This document shows positions 29,912 to 40,030 of a DNA stretch of 64,000 nt, piece after piece; within the stretch, counting starts at the first letter, position 1, and every line of letters begins with the position of its first letter. The translations under genes were made by a program, and so were the position numbers. The notes below the pieces were generated by a model, which searched no databases, was not told where the DNA came from, and saw nothing but the letters and a program-made list of their open reading frames with translations. Source of the DNA: Streptomycetaceae bacterium (GTDB lineage: Bacteria > Actinomycetota > Actinomycetes > Nanopelagicales > Nanopelagicaceae); assembly GCA_027488575.1 (NCBI GenBank), contig JAIYBJ010000039.1, positions 54,410-118,409 of the forward strand. The letters run 5' to 3'.

Positions 29912-30454
29912 TTAAGCTTGCTCAGCTGGTTTTTCTTCAGCGGCTACTTCTTCTGCAGGAGTTTCAACTGCAACCTCGGCAACCGGAGTTTCGATAACTT
30001 CTTCAACAACTGGAGCTTCTACAGCTGCTTCAACAACTTCTTCAACAACTGGAGCTGCAACTGCTACTGGTTCTGGAGTGGAAAGAATTCCATCGCCGTA
30101 ACCTTCGATGCCATCGCGCTTTTCGCGAATCTTTGCAGCCTTACCGCGAAGATCACGTAAGTAGTACAACTTGGCACGACGTACGTCGCCCTTCTTAACG
30201 AGTTCGATCTTTTCGATTACTGGAGTGTGCACTGGAAACGTACGTTCTACTCCGACACCGTAAGAAACTTTGCGAATAGTAAATGTCTCGCGAACACCAT
30301 CGCCTTGGCGACGCATAACGATTCCTTGGAAAACCTGAATACGGCTCTTGTTACCTTCGATAACGCGTACGTGAATCTTGAGCTCATCACCAGCACGAAA
30401 TTGTGGGATGTCTTTGCGCAGCGATGCTGCATCTACGGCGTCAAGTACGTTCAT
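29912..30454 (-). CDS. rplS: 50S ribosomal protein L19 with a long Ala/Val/Glu/Pro-rich C-terminal extension
   Basis: Likely ATG 30454: [78 protein letters not shown]..., then [53 protein letters not shown]. Confidence 0.94.
   Translation of the reverse strand: MNVLDAVDAASLRKDIPQFRAGDELKIHVRVIEGNKSRIQVFQGIVMRRQGDGVRETFTIRKVSYGVGVERTFPVHTPVIEKIELVKKGDVRRAKLYYLRDLRGKAAKIREKRDGIEGYGDGILSTPEPVAVAAPVVEEVVEAAVEAPVVEEVIETPVAEVAVETPAEEVAAEEKPAEQA
29996..30056. repeat. 22-bp direct repeat with 39-bp (13-codon) period inside the rplS tail
   Basis: AACTTCTTCAACAACTGGAGCT at 29996-30017 and 30035-30056. Confidence 0.9.
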
Positions 30455-30540
30455 GATTTCCTCAGCTAATTCGAATATCGGTACAGAGTGCTGTACAGAG
30501 GACGTATCTTGCCACAGGAGCGTGGCCAATTGAAAATCGG

Positions 30541-31305
30541 CTATAGACCGAGCGTATTTTTAAGGATTTGGTGAAGATGTGGGCCAGCTGCCAATGTGAA
30601 GGTTTGGCCCTCGATCTGGTGCTGGGTGAGTATGGCTCCGGCCTCTCTCGCTATTAATCCGCCGGCTGCAATATCCCATTCGTGTAAACCAGATTCAAAA
30701 TAGGCATCAACATTTCCAGTGCCAACAAAAGATAAGTCAACAGCTGCAGCACCTACTCGGCGAATGTCTCGAATCTGTGGAAGCAATGTATTGATGAATC
30801 GCAATTGAAGTGCGCGCTTTTCAGATTCATATGCAAAACCGGTTGCAAGCATTGTTCTATTTAATTCAACTGGATCGTTACAGGTTAATTTCTTTCCATT
30901 AAGAAAGGATCCCCCACCGCGAGTAGCCCACCATGTTGAATTAAGTGTTGGACTAACAACTACGCCAGCAACCACGCCATCTTTATCTTTTGCAGCAATA
31001 GAAACGTTCCAACCCGGGATTCCATAAAAGTAATTAACTGTGCCATCGAGTGGATCGATGACCCACGTGATGCCAGATGTAGATTCTCTTTCTGCGCCTT
31101 CTTCACCAATCATTCCGTCGTTAGGGCGTTCGCTGAGAATGCTAGAAACAATAAGCGCTTCGCTGGCCTTATCCATCTGAGTAACGATGTCTACATCGCT
31201 GGATTTTGTAGATACTTCTAAAACCTCTGGTCGAGCAGATAACAACTCTGCAGCCTTCTTGCCTACACGTAACGCAAGGTCTAATAGCTGCTCTTTTTCG
31301 CTCAT
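30541..31305 (-). CDS. Inositol monophosphatase family protein
   Basis: Likely ATG 31305 ([22 protein letters not shown]); [59 protein letters not shown]. Confidence 0.92.
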   Translation of the reverse strand: MSEKEQLLDLALRVGKKAAELLSARPEVLEVSTKSSDVDIVTQMDKASEALIVSSILSERPNDGMIGEEGAERESTSGITWVIDPLDGTVNYFYGIPGWNVSIAAKDKDGVVAGVVVSPTLNSTWWATRGGGSFLNGKKLTCNDPVELNRTMLATGFAYESEKRALQLRFINTLLPQIRDIRRVGAAAVDLSFVGTGNVDAYFESGLHEWDIAAGGLIAREAGAILTQHQIEGQTFTLAAGPHLHQILKNTLGL

Positions 31306-31331
31306 GTGTATAAGTCTATTAGACTCACCGC

Positions 31332-32558
31332 ATGCTAAAGCCATACGTAACCTTGTTGCGCACACCAGATGCGCTGAAGTTCTCAACTGCGGGCTTTATC
31401 GGGCGCATGCCAATTGCGATGGATTCTTTGGCAATTATTTTCATCGTTGTTGCGGCCACTGATTCATACGCGCTAGCTGGTGCGCTTACAGCTGTAGGTT
31501 CGATTGTTGTCGGAGCCGCAGAAGTATTTTGGTCTCGCCAGGCAGATCGTCGCGGTCAGGCAAAGATCTTGCTCTTGGCAGTACCCACTCGAGTTGTTTC
31601 GTTTTTGATTTTCGTAGTTTTGGTTTCTAAAGATGCACCTATTTGGACATGGTTCCTGTCATTGATTATTGCTGAATCAACAGCCATTAGTGCGGGTGGA
31701 ATGGTGCGTCGTCGTTGGCTGCATATATTAAAAAACGATCCTGATAACAGCGATGGCCATCTTGTAAACACTGCGTACTCATGGGAAGCCATGGTTGATG
31801 AAATTGTTTTTATCTTGGGTCCAGTTGTAGCAACGAGCTTTGCAGTTAATGTCGCCCCATCTGCTGGAATTTTGGCAGGACTTGTTTTCTTGACAATCGG
31901 ATGGACATCTCTTGCTGCGATGAAATCAACTGAGCCGCCTGCAGAACCAGCCAATAAGCAAGACCCGCATCCGGCAGTTTTAAGAAACAGAATCGTTCAA
32001 TCAATTGTTATTCCCTGTGCCCTACTCGGCGGATTCTTTGGCGCTATTGGAATTACAGTTGTTGGATTTGCTGAAGAGAGAAACCATCCTGAAAGCACAG
32101 GGTGGCTTCTTGCAATTTGGGCAGTCGGCAGCGCAGTTGCTGCACTAATTAACGGAGTAATTAAGTTTAAGTCTGCGCATGCAACCAGGTTTCTTATCTA
32201 TCTAGTTGCTCTAACAATTGCGACAGTGCCGCTTCTCTTCGTTAACTCAATTCCATTATTAGCACTGGCATTGTTTGCTAATGGTTTATTTATCGCACCA
32301 TTAATTGTTAATGCCTACGGCACTGTCGAAAATGCAGTCCCTGCTGGTCAAATTACAGAAGCGCTGACATGGGTGATTGCGGGTATGCCACTTGGTGGAG
32401 CACTTGCTAGCGCATTAGCCGGAGTGGTAATTGATAACTCAGGGGCGCAGATGGCGTTTTGGGTTCCACTTGGCTTTATGTTCGCCGCATTGGCGACAAC
32501 ACTGCCGTACCTCTCTACTTATCGGGCAGCCATCGGTTACGCTCAACCTCGTGACTGA
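31332..32558 (+). CDS. MFS transporter
   Basis: 408 aa with about 12 TM segments; divergent from the IMPase gene. Confidence 0.8.
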   Translation: MLKPYVTLLRTPDALKFSTAGFIGRMPIAMDSLAIIFIVVAATDSYALAGALTAVGSIVVGAAEVFWSRQADRRGQAKILLLAVPTRVVSFLIFVVLVSKDAPIWTWFLSLIIAESTAISAGGMVRRRWLHILKNDPDNSDGHLVNTAYSWEAMVDEIVFILGPVVATSFAVNVAPSAGILAGLVFLTIGWTSLAAMKSTEPPAEPANKQDPHPAVLRNRIVQSIVIPCALLGGFFGAIGITVVGFAEERNHPESTGWLLAIWAVGSAVAALINGVIKFKSAHATRFLIYLVALTIATVPLLFVNSIPLLALALFANGLFIAPLIVNAYGTVENAVPAGQITEALTWVIAGMPLGGALASALAGVVIDNSGAQMAFWVPLGFMFAALATTLPYLSTYRAAIGYAQPRD

Positions 32559-33375
32559 TCTTCGCTTCACCGGCAAGACGCCAGATGGCGTGCATGTAAC
32601 CCTTGCTGATAACGATGGTAACGAATTTACTCTGCGAATAAGTGACTCATTGCGAGCATCCGTAAACCAACAGCGACTTTCATCCGTGCCTGATGAATCA
32701 GAACAAATCTTGAGTGTTAAAGATATTCAACGTCGCCTGCGTCTTGGCGAAAGCGCGCAAGATATAGCCCGTGACTCTGGAACAAGTATTGAAAAAATAG
32801 AACGCTTTGCAGGTCCAATCCTTCAAGAGCGATCATTTATTGTTGATCAAGCACACGCAGTTATTGTTCGCCGCAATCCTGGTGAAGAACCAGAAACATT
32901 ATTTGAGGTTGTACTTGGCCGTTTAGCTCCACGAGATATTTCTGAAGAAGATTTAGCGTGGAATGCATGGCGCCACCACGATGGCACATGGTCGGTTTCT
33001 CTTAGTTATCCAAATAGCGATGGGCACGGCGATGCAATTTGGGAGTTCGATCCAACTCGCAGATCTATAACAGCCCAAGATGAAAATGCTCGGTGGATGA
33101 TGGGCGATGCACCTGGTGTATCAAAGATTGCAGAGCACTCACGTCCAGAAACCGGTTTGATTTATACAGATGAACCAGCGCCAGCACCGATTCGAATTAC
33201 ATCATCGCCTGATGCACTTAAACCTGAACCTCCGCGTTTGGTTTCTCTGCGCGAAGAACCAGATGAGTCTGCTGCGCGAGATGGTGTTGTCGGTCGGGCC
33301 AAGGTTCCTTCATGGGATGAGATTATGTTTGGAGCAGGCGCTGCCAAAAAAGATGACGAAGATGAGTTTAATTAA
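32551..33375 (+). CDS. sepH: Septation protein SepH (DUF3071)
   Basis: GTG 32551 overlaps the end of the MFS gene; TDLRFTGKTPDGVHVTLADNDGNEFTLRISDSLRASV, LSVKDIQRRLRLGESAQDIARDSGTSIEKIERFAGPILQERSFIVDQA. Confidence 0.88.
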   Translation: MTDLRFTGKTPDGVHVTLADNDGNEFTLRISDSLRASVNQQRLSSVPDESEQILSVKDIQRRLRLGESAQDIARDSGTSIEKIERFAGPILQERSFIVDQAHAVIVRRNPGEEPETLFEVVLGRLAPRDISEEDLAWNAWRHHDGTWSVSLSYPNSDGHGDAIWEFDPTRRSITAQDENARWMMGDAPGVSKIAEHSRPETGLIYTDEPAPAPIRITSSPDALKPEPPRLVSLREEPDESAARDGVVGRAKVPSWDEIMFGAGAAKKDDEDEFN

Positions 33376-33433
33376 CAACATTTTTTACTAGTTAGTCTGT
33401 CTCAAGATTCACAAGTGAGTGTAACTTTGGCAC

Positions 33434-35098
33434 ATGCAAAATCCTGTCCAGCACGTTAGCGCACTCAAGGATAAAAATTGGTGGCGCCAAGCAGCTGTGT
33501 ACCAAATTTATCCGCGCAGTTTTGCTGATTCAAATGCCGACGGAATCGGTGATCTCAAAGGTATTACATCGCGGATAGATTATTTGAAGTCATTAAATAT
33601 CGATGCGGTCTGGTTGAGTCCGTTTTATCCATCACCACTAGTAGATGGCGGTTATGACGTCTCTGACTATAGAAATGTCGATCCAAAACTTGGCACGCTT
33701 GAAGATTTTGATGAAATGTTGGCAGCTTTGCACAATGTCGGAATCCGCATATTCGTAGATATTGTTCCTAATCATTGCTCGCATTTGCACCAGTGGTTTC
33801 AGGATGCACTAGCAACACCACCTAATTCTCCTGAGCGAAATAGATTTATATTTCGAGATGGACGCGGTGAAGATGGAAATCAACCACCAACTGATTGGGT
33901 TTCGCATTTCGCTCCATCTGCATGGACTCATGAATCAGCATTTGGTGGAGTGCATAATCAATGGTTTTTGCATTACTTCGCTCCAGAGCAACCAGACTGG
34001 AATTGGGACAATCCAGAAGTTGCAGATGATTTTCTTAAAACTTTAAAGTTTTGGGCAGACCGCGGTGTAGATGGATTTCGTATCGATGTCGCACACGGTT
34101 TAAAGAAGGATCTCAGCGAGCCATTTAGAATGCGAAATACCTTAGAACACGAAATCGATCGTCCTGCAGATGGCAATGGAATTCTCGCTGATCGAAATGA
34201 AGTTTTTGATGTGTATAAGCAATGGCGAAAATTATTTAATCAATATGATCCACCTAAAGTTGCTGTGGCAGAGGCGAACGTACTTCCCGAGCGCATTCCT
34301 TTATATGCGAGTAAAGAAACTCTAGGCCAGTGCTTCGACTTTAGATTTATCTTCACTCCCTTCAATGCGCGCGCATATAAAGAAAATGTCACAGAGGCCA
34401 TTGAGTTGGCAAAGTTAAATGGGTCTTCCTGTACGTGGTGTTTGTCGAATCACGATCAAATCAGACATGCCACTAAGTTTGGATTAGATAAATCTGTTGA
34501 TAGAAGATTATGGATGCTCTCAGACGGAACCTCAGCGCAATTAGATAAAGAGGCTGGAACGCAAAGAGCCTTAGCCGCAACGCTCTTTATATTGGCACTT
34601 CCAGGGTCTACATACCTGTATCAAGGAGAAGAACTTGGTTTACATGAGGTGACAGACATACCTGAGTCGATGATTCAAGATCCGCAGTATTTAAAGAATT
34701 TAAAGTTTGATAAAGGACGAGATGGTTGCCGTGTTCCACTTCCCTGGAATTCAAGCGCTGATTACTTTGGATTTAGTTCAGGCGCCTCACATCTGCCACA
34801 ACCAGCTTGGTTTAAAAATTATGCAGTAGACATGCAATTTGGAAAACCTGAATCCTCACTTTCTACATATCAAGTAGCTCTGAGAATCCGAAAAAACCTG
34901 ATGTGTGAAGAATCAATGACGTGGCATGAAACTGGCAATCCAGAAGTGCTGCATTTCTCTCGACCAAATGGATGGAATTGCGTGATTAATTTTGAGGGTG
35001 ATGATTATTTAATTCCAGAGGGCGAGATTCTTTTGTCTTCGACTCCGCTTGTTAATCGTCGGCTACGAGCCGGTTCCACAGTGTGGATTCGCCAGTAA
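33434..35098 (+). CDS. GH13 alpha-glucosidase / oligo-1,6-glucosidase-like
   Basis: WWRQAAVYQIYPRSFADSNADGIGDLKGI, VDIVPNHCSHLHQWF, GVDGFRIDVAHGL, SNHDQIRHATKFG. Confidence 0.92.
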   Translation: MQNPVQHVSALKDKNWWRQAAVYQIYPRSFADSNADGIGDLKGITSRIDYLKSLNIDAVWLSPFYPSPLVDGGYDVSDYRNVDPKLGTLEDFDEMLAALHNVGIRIFVDIVPNHCSHLHQWFQDALATPPNSPERNRFIFRDGRGEDGNQPPTDWVSHFAPSAWTHESAFGGVHNQWFLHYFAPEQPDWNWDNPEVADDFLKTLKFWADRGVDGFRIDVAHGLKKDLSEPFRMRNTLEHEIDRPADGNGILADRNEVFDVYKQWRKLFNQYDPPKVAVAEANVLPERIPLYASKETLGQCFDFRFIFTPFNARAYKENVTEAIELAKLNGSSCTWCLSNHDQIRHATKFGLDKSVDRRLWMLSDGTSAQLDKEAGTQRALAATLFILALPGSTYLYQGEELGLHEVTDIPESMIQDPQYLKNLKFDKGRDGCRVPLPWNSSADYFGFSSGASHLPQPAWFKNYAVDMQFGKPESSLSTYQVALRIRKNLMCEESMTWHETGNPEVLHFSRPNGWNCVINFEGDDYLIPEGEILLSSTPLVNRRLRAGSTVWIRQ

Positions 35099-35264
35099 AA
35101 AAGGCCGAAACACCATTGGCTCAAGGCTTTATAACAAAATCGTTACCTTCCGCCACGGTCTGGTACGAGTCTGGCACTTGCCTAGTGTGACAACACTGGC
35201 AAGAATCTAGCCACTCGGGCGAGAGGCTTTTTCGCACCGAATTCATCCCGAAAAGGACGTATCT

Positions 35265-36587
35265 ATGTTCATCAGCAAGAAAAAATTACTCGCAACTGCA
35301 GGGTTTGCAGCCGCTACTTTGGTTGCATCACTCATTACTGCTACTGCACCTGCAGCAGCAGCAGTGGATTGCGCTCCGTACGCGAAGTATGGAAAGCACA
35401 CTGGAAAGACCGTTGAATTCAATACTTCAATTCTTGATCCAGAGAAGTCAACTTTCCTAAAGGTTTGGAAAGACTTTGAAACCTGCACAGGAATTACAAT
35501 TAACTACACTGGAACGAACCAGTTCGAAGCACAACTTCCAGTACGTGTTGCTGGTGGTACAGCACCTGATCTAGCTGTTTTCCCACAACCAGGTTTGCTC
35601 AAGAAGATGGTGGAAACTGGAAAAGTTCTTCCTGCCCCTACTGCAGTAGTTGAGAACGTAGATAAGTACTGGTCAAAGAGCTACAAGAATCTAGGAACAG
35701 TCGATGGAAAGTTCTACGCTGCACCTCTAGGTTCAAACCTCAAGTCATTGGTTTGGTACTCTCCTAAGCAATTCGCAAAGAATGGCTACACAGTTCCAAC
35801 AACGTGGGAACAACTAACTGCACTAGCTAACCGCATGGCATCAAAGAAGCAGACCGCTTTCTGTGGCGGTATTGGTTCTGGTGGAGCAACTGGTTGGCCA
35901 GCAACTGACTGGGTAGAACAGATGGTTTTGCGTGAGCACGGTGCTCAGGTTTATGCCGACTGGACTACAAACAAGGTCAAGTTCTCAGATCCACGTATTC
36001 AATCTTCAATGAAGAAAGTTGCTGACTGGATGCAAAACCCTAAGTGGGTTGGCAACGTAAAGAAGATCGCAACAACTACTTTCCAAGATGCCGGACAAGG
36101 TATTCCTAGCGGTAAGTGCATGATGTTGCAGCAAGCTTCCTTCTACGCAGGTCAATTCCCTGAGAAGAACATCATTGCTGCTGATGGCGATGTTTATGCC
36201 TTCTACCTACCTCCTACAAACTCAAAGGTTAAGACTCCAATCTTGACTGCTGGTGAATTTGTTGGTGCATTTGCATCACGTCCAGAGGTTGTAGCTGTTC
36301 AGGCTTACTTGGCTTCTGCTGAGTTTGCAACTGGCAAGGTTGCAGAAGGTGGATGGGCAACTGCAAATAACGGTGTTCCTTTGTTTAAGTACAAGGACCC
36401 TATCCAGCGTCTATCAGCTCAGTACCTATCAAATAAGAATGCAACTGCAGTATTTGATGGTTCAGACATCATGCCAGCATCAATTGGTGCAGGAAAGATG
36501 TGGACTGAGTTCACAGCATGGTTTGCAGAAGGAAAGTCAATTGCCGCAATCACAAAGGCACTTGATGCTGCATGGCCAAAGAACTAA
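35265..36587 (+). CDS. ABC transporter sugar-binding protein (alpha-glucoside type)
   Basis: Signal peptide (KKKLLATAGFAAATLVASLITATAPAAAA); FETCTGITINYTGTNQFEAQLPVRVAGGTAPDLAVFPQPG. Confidence 0.9.
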   Translation: MFISKKKLLATAGFAAATLVASLITATAPAAAAVDCAPYAKYGKHTGKTVEFNTSILDPEKSTFLKVWKDFETCTGITINYTGTNQFEAQLPVRVAGGTAPDLAVFPQPGLLKKMVETGKVLPAPTAVVENVDKYWSKSYKNLGTVDGKFYAAPLGSNLKSLVWYSPKQFAKNGYTVPTTWEQLTALANRMASKKQTAFCGGIGSGGATGWPATDWVEQMVLREHGAQVYADWTTNKVKFSDPRIQSSMKKVADWMQNPKWVGNVKKIATTTFQDAGQGIPSGKCMMLQQASFYAGQFPEKNIIAADGDVYAFYLPPTNSKVKTPILTAGEFVGAFASRPEVVAVQAYLASAEFATGKVAEGGWATANNGVPLFKYKDPIQRLSAQYLSNKNATAVFDGSDIMPASIGAGKMWTEFTAWFAEGKSIAAITKALDAAWPKN

Positions 36588-36619
36588 GTTAATTTCTTAA
36601 CTTAGTTTCAAATAAGTAC

Positions 36620-36660
36620 GTGCGGCCCGCTAAAAAACTTAGTTTCTTAGCGGGCCGCAC
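36620..36660. promoter_or_regulatory. Perfect 14-bp stem-loop between substrate-binding protein and permease genes
   Basis: GTGCGGCCCGCTAA (36620-36633), 13-nt loop AAAACTTAGTTTC, TTAGCGGGCCGCAC (36647-36660); no downstream T-tract. Confidence 0.9.
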
Positions 36661-36716
36661 ACTTAACTATTTCTATCGATTCATTAAGAACTAGATTCAA
36701 GATTTAGGAGAAAATC

Positions 36717-37697
36717 ATGAGCGACTTTATCGCCACAAATCTTCCTAAATTCACATCTTTGTTTACTGCGATGATTGCATTCTTTGTTATCTTGATTGTG
36801 ATCTTTGTTGTCGCTGGATTCGCAAATGGAAAAAAAGCTCGCCCAATAGCAATCCTGGTGTTTCTAACACCTGCCTTACTGCTATTGCTAGCCGGTCTGG
36901 TTATACCAACGGGTCGTACAGTTTTGTTTAGTTTTATGAACCCGAACTCAGACGGGTTCGTCGGGTTCGAAAACTATGCGTGGATAGCTACAGATCCTGG
37001 CGTTCGAACAGTTTTGATTAATACAGCACTCTGGACGATTTTAACCCCACTGTTTACAACCGCACTCGGGCTTTATCTAGCCGTGATGCTTGATCGCATG
37101 CGCGGTGAATCAATTCCTAAATCTTTGATTTTCATGCCGATGGCAATTTCATTTGTTGGTGCAAGCATTATTTTTAAGTTCATGTATGAATACCGCGACC
37201 CAGGTGATTCTCAGATTGGCTTGCTCAGCGCAATTGTGCAAGCTATTGGCTTTGGTCCCAGCAACTGGCTACTCGTAAAGCCACTTAATACGCTCTTGCT
37301 GATGGTGGTCTTCATCTGGACGCAAACTGGTTTTGCAATGGTAATTCTGTCGGCTGCAATCAAGGGTGTTCCAGCAGATGTGCTTGAAGCATCTGCACTA
37401 GATGGCGCAACTGGTTGGAAACTCTTTAGAGGAGTCACATTCCCTATGGTTCGCACAACATTTGTTGTCGTTCTAGCCACAATGGTTGTGTCATCGCTCA
37501 AGTTATTCGACATTGTCAGAACCATGACCGGTGGAAACTTTGGCACATCTGTTTTGGCCAATGAAATGTATTCTCAAATCTTTGTTCAGTTTGATGCAGG
37601 AAAAGGTTCCGCTTTAGCCGTCATGCTTTTCCTAAGTGTTACGCCAATATTTATCTATAACATTCGAAGTCTTAAAAGAGAGCGGTCAAACAAATGA
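36717..37697 (+). CDS. Sugar ABC transporter permease (AglF/MalF type)
   Basis: Multi-TM; EAA-loop region VPADVLEASALDGATGWKLFRGVTFPMV. Confidence 0.9.
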   Translation: MSDFIATNLPKFTSLFTAMIAFFVILIVIFVVAGFANGKKARPIAILVFLTPALLLLLAGLVIPTGRTVLFSFMNPNSDGFVGFENYAWIATDPGVRTVLINTALWTILTPLFTTALGLYLAVMLDRMRGESIPKSLIFMPMAISFVGASIIFKFMYEYRDPGDSQIGLLSAIVQAIGFGPSNWLLVKPLNTLLLMVVFIWTQTGFAMVILSAAIKGVPADVLEASALDGATGWKLFRGVTFPMVRTTFVVVLATMVVSSLKLFDIVRTMTGGNFGTSVLANEMYSQIFVQFDAGKGSALAVMLFLSVTPIFIYNIRSLKRERSNK

Positions 37698-38617
37698 AGA
37701 GCCGCGGTCTCAATCAGGCAAATCCAGCAAAAAAGTTGTTCGCCTCAAAATGGGCTACAACAATTGTTTGGTTTATTACAATTCTTTGGTTTATCCCTAG
37801 CTTAAGTTTGCTTGTTACATCGTTTCGATCAAAAGATGATGTCTTTAACACTGGGTGGTGGACAGCTTTCGGAAATCCCAACTTTACTTTAGATAGCTAT
37901 AGATCTGTATTTTTTGGTGACAACGGTGGAGGCGTATCCGATGGCGTACTCCCATATTTTGTTAATTCAATTGTGATCACACTGCCTGCAACAATTTTCC
38001 CAGTAGTGATTGCAACAATGGCTGCATACGCTCTTGCTTGGATTCGATTTAAGGGCAGCGATACGATTTTCTATATTATTTTTGCGCTACAGATTGTTCC
38101 ACTTCAGATGGCGTTAGTTCCACTTCTTAAATTGTTTACAGGTGGCGCTCACATCGGAACTTTCCAATTCTTCCCAGCTTTGGGTATCGCAGGTGACTTT
38201 GCTGGAATCTGGTTGCCTCACACAATGTTCTCTATGCCTCTAGCCATCTACCTCTTGCACAACTTTGTATCCAATTTACCTAGAGAAATCATGGAAGCAG
38301 CAGTCGTAGATGGAGCAAATCACTTCAGAATCTTTAGGTCGATTGTGTTGCCACTTTCGATTCCAGGAATTGCATCCTTTGCGATTTTCCAATTTCTTTG
38401 GGTTTGGAATGATCTTTTAGTTGCACTTACATTTTCGAGCGGTCTGGATAACGTGGCGCCAATCAATGCAAAAATTGCGTCTTTGGTTGGGCAATATGGT
38501 TCTAGTTGGGAAACTTTGACAGCTGGTGCATTCGTGACCATCTCAGTGCCTTTGATTGTTTTCTTCTCATTGCAAAAATACTTCGTACGAGGCTTGCTGG
38601 CAGGATCAGTTAAATAA
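37694..38617 (+). CDS. Sugar ABC transporter permease (AglG/MalG type)
   Basis: Overlaps the previous gene (ATGA); EAA-loop LPREIMEAAVVDGANHFRIFRSIVLPLSIPGI. Confidence 0.9.
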   Translation: MKSRGLNQANPAKKLFASKWATTIVWFITILWFIPSLSLLVTSFRSKDDVFNTGWWTAFGNPNFTLDSYRSVFFGDNGGGVSDGVLPYFVNSIVITLPATIFPVVIATMAAYALAWIRFKGSDTIFYIIFALQIVPLQMALVPLLKLFTGGAHIGTFQFFPALGIAGDFAGIWLPHTMFSMPLAIYLLHNFVSNLPREIMEAAVVDGANHFRIFRSIVLPLSIPGIASFAIFQFLWVWNDLLVALTFSSGLDNVAPINAKIASLVGQYGSSWETLTAGAFVTISVPLIVFFSLQKYFVRGLLAGSVK

Positions 38618-39991
38618 TTAGAGCTCGCTGCCGTTATTTGCAATAACTTTTTTGTACCAAAGAGCAGAGTCCTTTAATGTTCGTTTTTGTGAATTAAAGT
38701 CAACGTGAACTATCCCAAAGCGTTTTTCGAAACCTAAGGCCCATTCAAAGTTATCCATTAGTGACCAGTGGTAATAACCCTTCACAGGTGCACCTCTTTG
38801 AATTGCTGATGCAATACTCATTAAATGAGTACGAATATAGTTAATTCGTCGAACATCTGTTACGGCTCCTTCGGTGTTGACATCATCATCGTATGCAACA
38901 CCGTTTTCCGTAATGAAAATTGGTGGCAAGCGATCACCGAATTCTTTATGCCACCTAACACAAATGTTGCCCAATCCCTCAGGATTTAGTGGCCAACCCA
39001 TATCAGTAAGTTCACCCTTAGGGGTTTCGTCAATGTTTAATCCATAGTGAGACGAGAGCGTGTGCCATGGATTCTGGCCATTAATCGGCGGCCCAACTCG
39101 ATTATCAAAATAGAAATTGATGCCCAAGAAATCATTATGAATTTTCGCTAATTCCATATCCCCATCTTTAATTGCAGGAGATAGTTCTTGACCAAATTCA
39201 TCCAAAATTATTTCTGGATACTTTCCATGTAGAAATGCATCCATCCAGAATCGATTTTGTATTGCATCCAGTAACTTCGCAGCATGTGCTTGGTGAGAAT
39301 CATTGGGATTATCAACAACATAATTTGCTTGATTTAAAACTGGGCCGACCAAGAGATCCGAGCGCACAGATTTAATCGCTTGCACCGATAGAACATGAGC
39401 TAACACCGTATGGTGTGCAACCGTCCACGCAGTTTTTCTATCTTTGATTCCTGGTGCATGAATTCCGATTCCATGTCCCAACCAAGCCACAACCCACGGT
39501 TCATTAATCGGCGTGAATTTCTTTACTCGGTCACCAAATCTTTCTGCGATTGCTAGGGAGTAATCTTGAAATGAATTAAGAATTTCTCGAGAGCCCCATC
39601 CCCCAGTGTCTTGCAGTGCTTGAGGTAGGTCCCAGTGATACAACGTTGCAATAGGTTCAATTCCAGCAGCTACAACTTCATCAATTAATCGATCATAAAA
39701 ATCAAATCCACGCTCCTCGCGTCGACCTGTACCCTCTGGAAACATTCGCGACCATGAAAAAGAGAATCGATATCCTTTCAAACCTAAATCTTTCATCAAT
39801 GCAATGTCATTTTTAAATAGGCGATAGTGATCATTTGCTATTTCACCAGTGTCACCGTTAGCAACCTTGCCCGGTGTTTTGCAGAATGTGTCCCAGATTG
39901 ATGGGCCCCGACCATCTGATTGTGTAGCACCCTCAATCTGAAAAGCAGATGTAGCAGAACCCCAAATGAACTCTTCTGGAAAAATAGCCAT
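38618..39991 (-). CDS. GH1 beta-glucosidase
   Basis: FPEEFIWGSATSAFQIEGATQSDGRGPSIWDTFCK, acid/base TPINEPW, nucleophile FITENG. Confidence 0.95.
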   Translation of the reverse strand: MAIFPEEFIWGSATSAFQIEGATQSDGRGPSIWDTFCKTPGKVANGDTGEIANDHYRLFKNDIALMKDLGLKGYRFSFSWSRMFPEGTGRREERGFDFYDRLIDEVVAAGIEPIATLYHWDLPQALQDTGGWGSREILNSFQDYSLAIAERFGDRVKKFTPINEPWVVAWLGHGIGIHAPGIKDRKTAWTVAHHTVLAHVLSVQAIKSVRSDLLVGPVLNQANYVVDNPNDSHQAHAAKLLDAIQNRFWMDAFLHGKYPEIILDEFGQELSPAIKDGDMELAKIHNDFLGINFYFDNRVGPPINGQNPWHTLSSHYGLNIDETPKGELTDMGWPLNPEGLGNICVRWHKEFGDRLPPIFITENGVAYDDDVNTEGAVTDVRRINYIRTHLMSIASAIQRGAPVKGYYHWSLMDNFEWALGFEKRFGIVHVDFNSQKRTLKDSALWYKKVIANNGSEL

Positions 39992-40030
39992 TAGATAAAC
40001 CTAAGGCCCGAAAGATTCAAAGTCACGGTG

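Noticed and set aside
29918-30160. Asn/Phe-rich plus-strand ORF opposite the rplS tail
   Set aside because: Low-complexity shadow of the repetitive L19 tail.
36620-36660. Classical Rho-independent terminator
   Set aside because: No T-tract follows the stem on either strand, and downstream permease genes would be cut off; treated as a stabiliser or attenuator instead.
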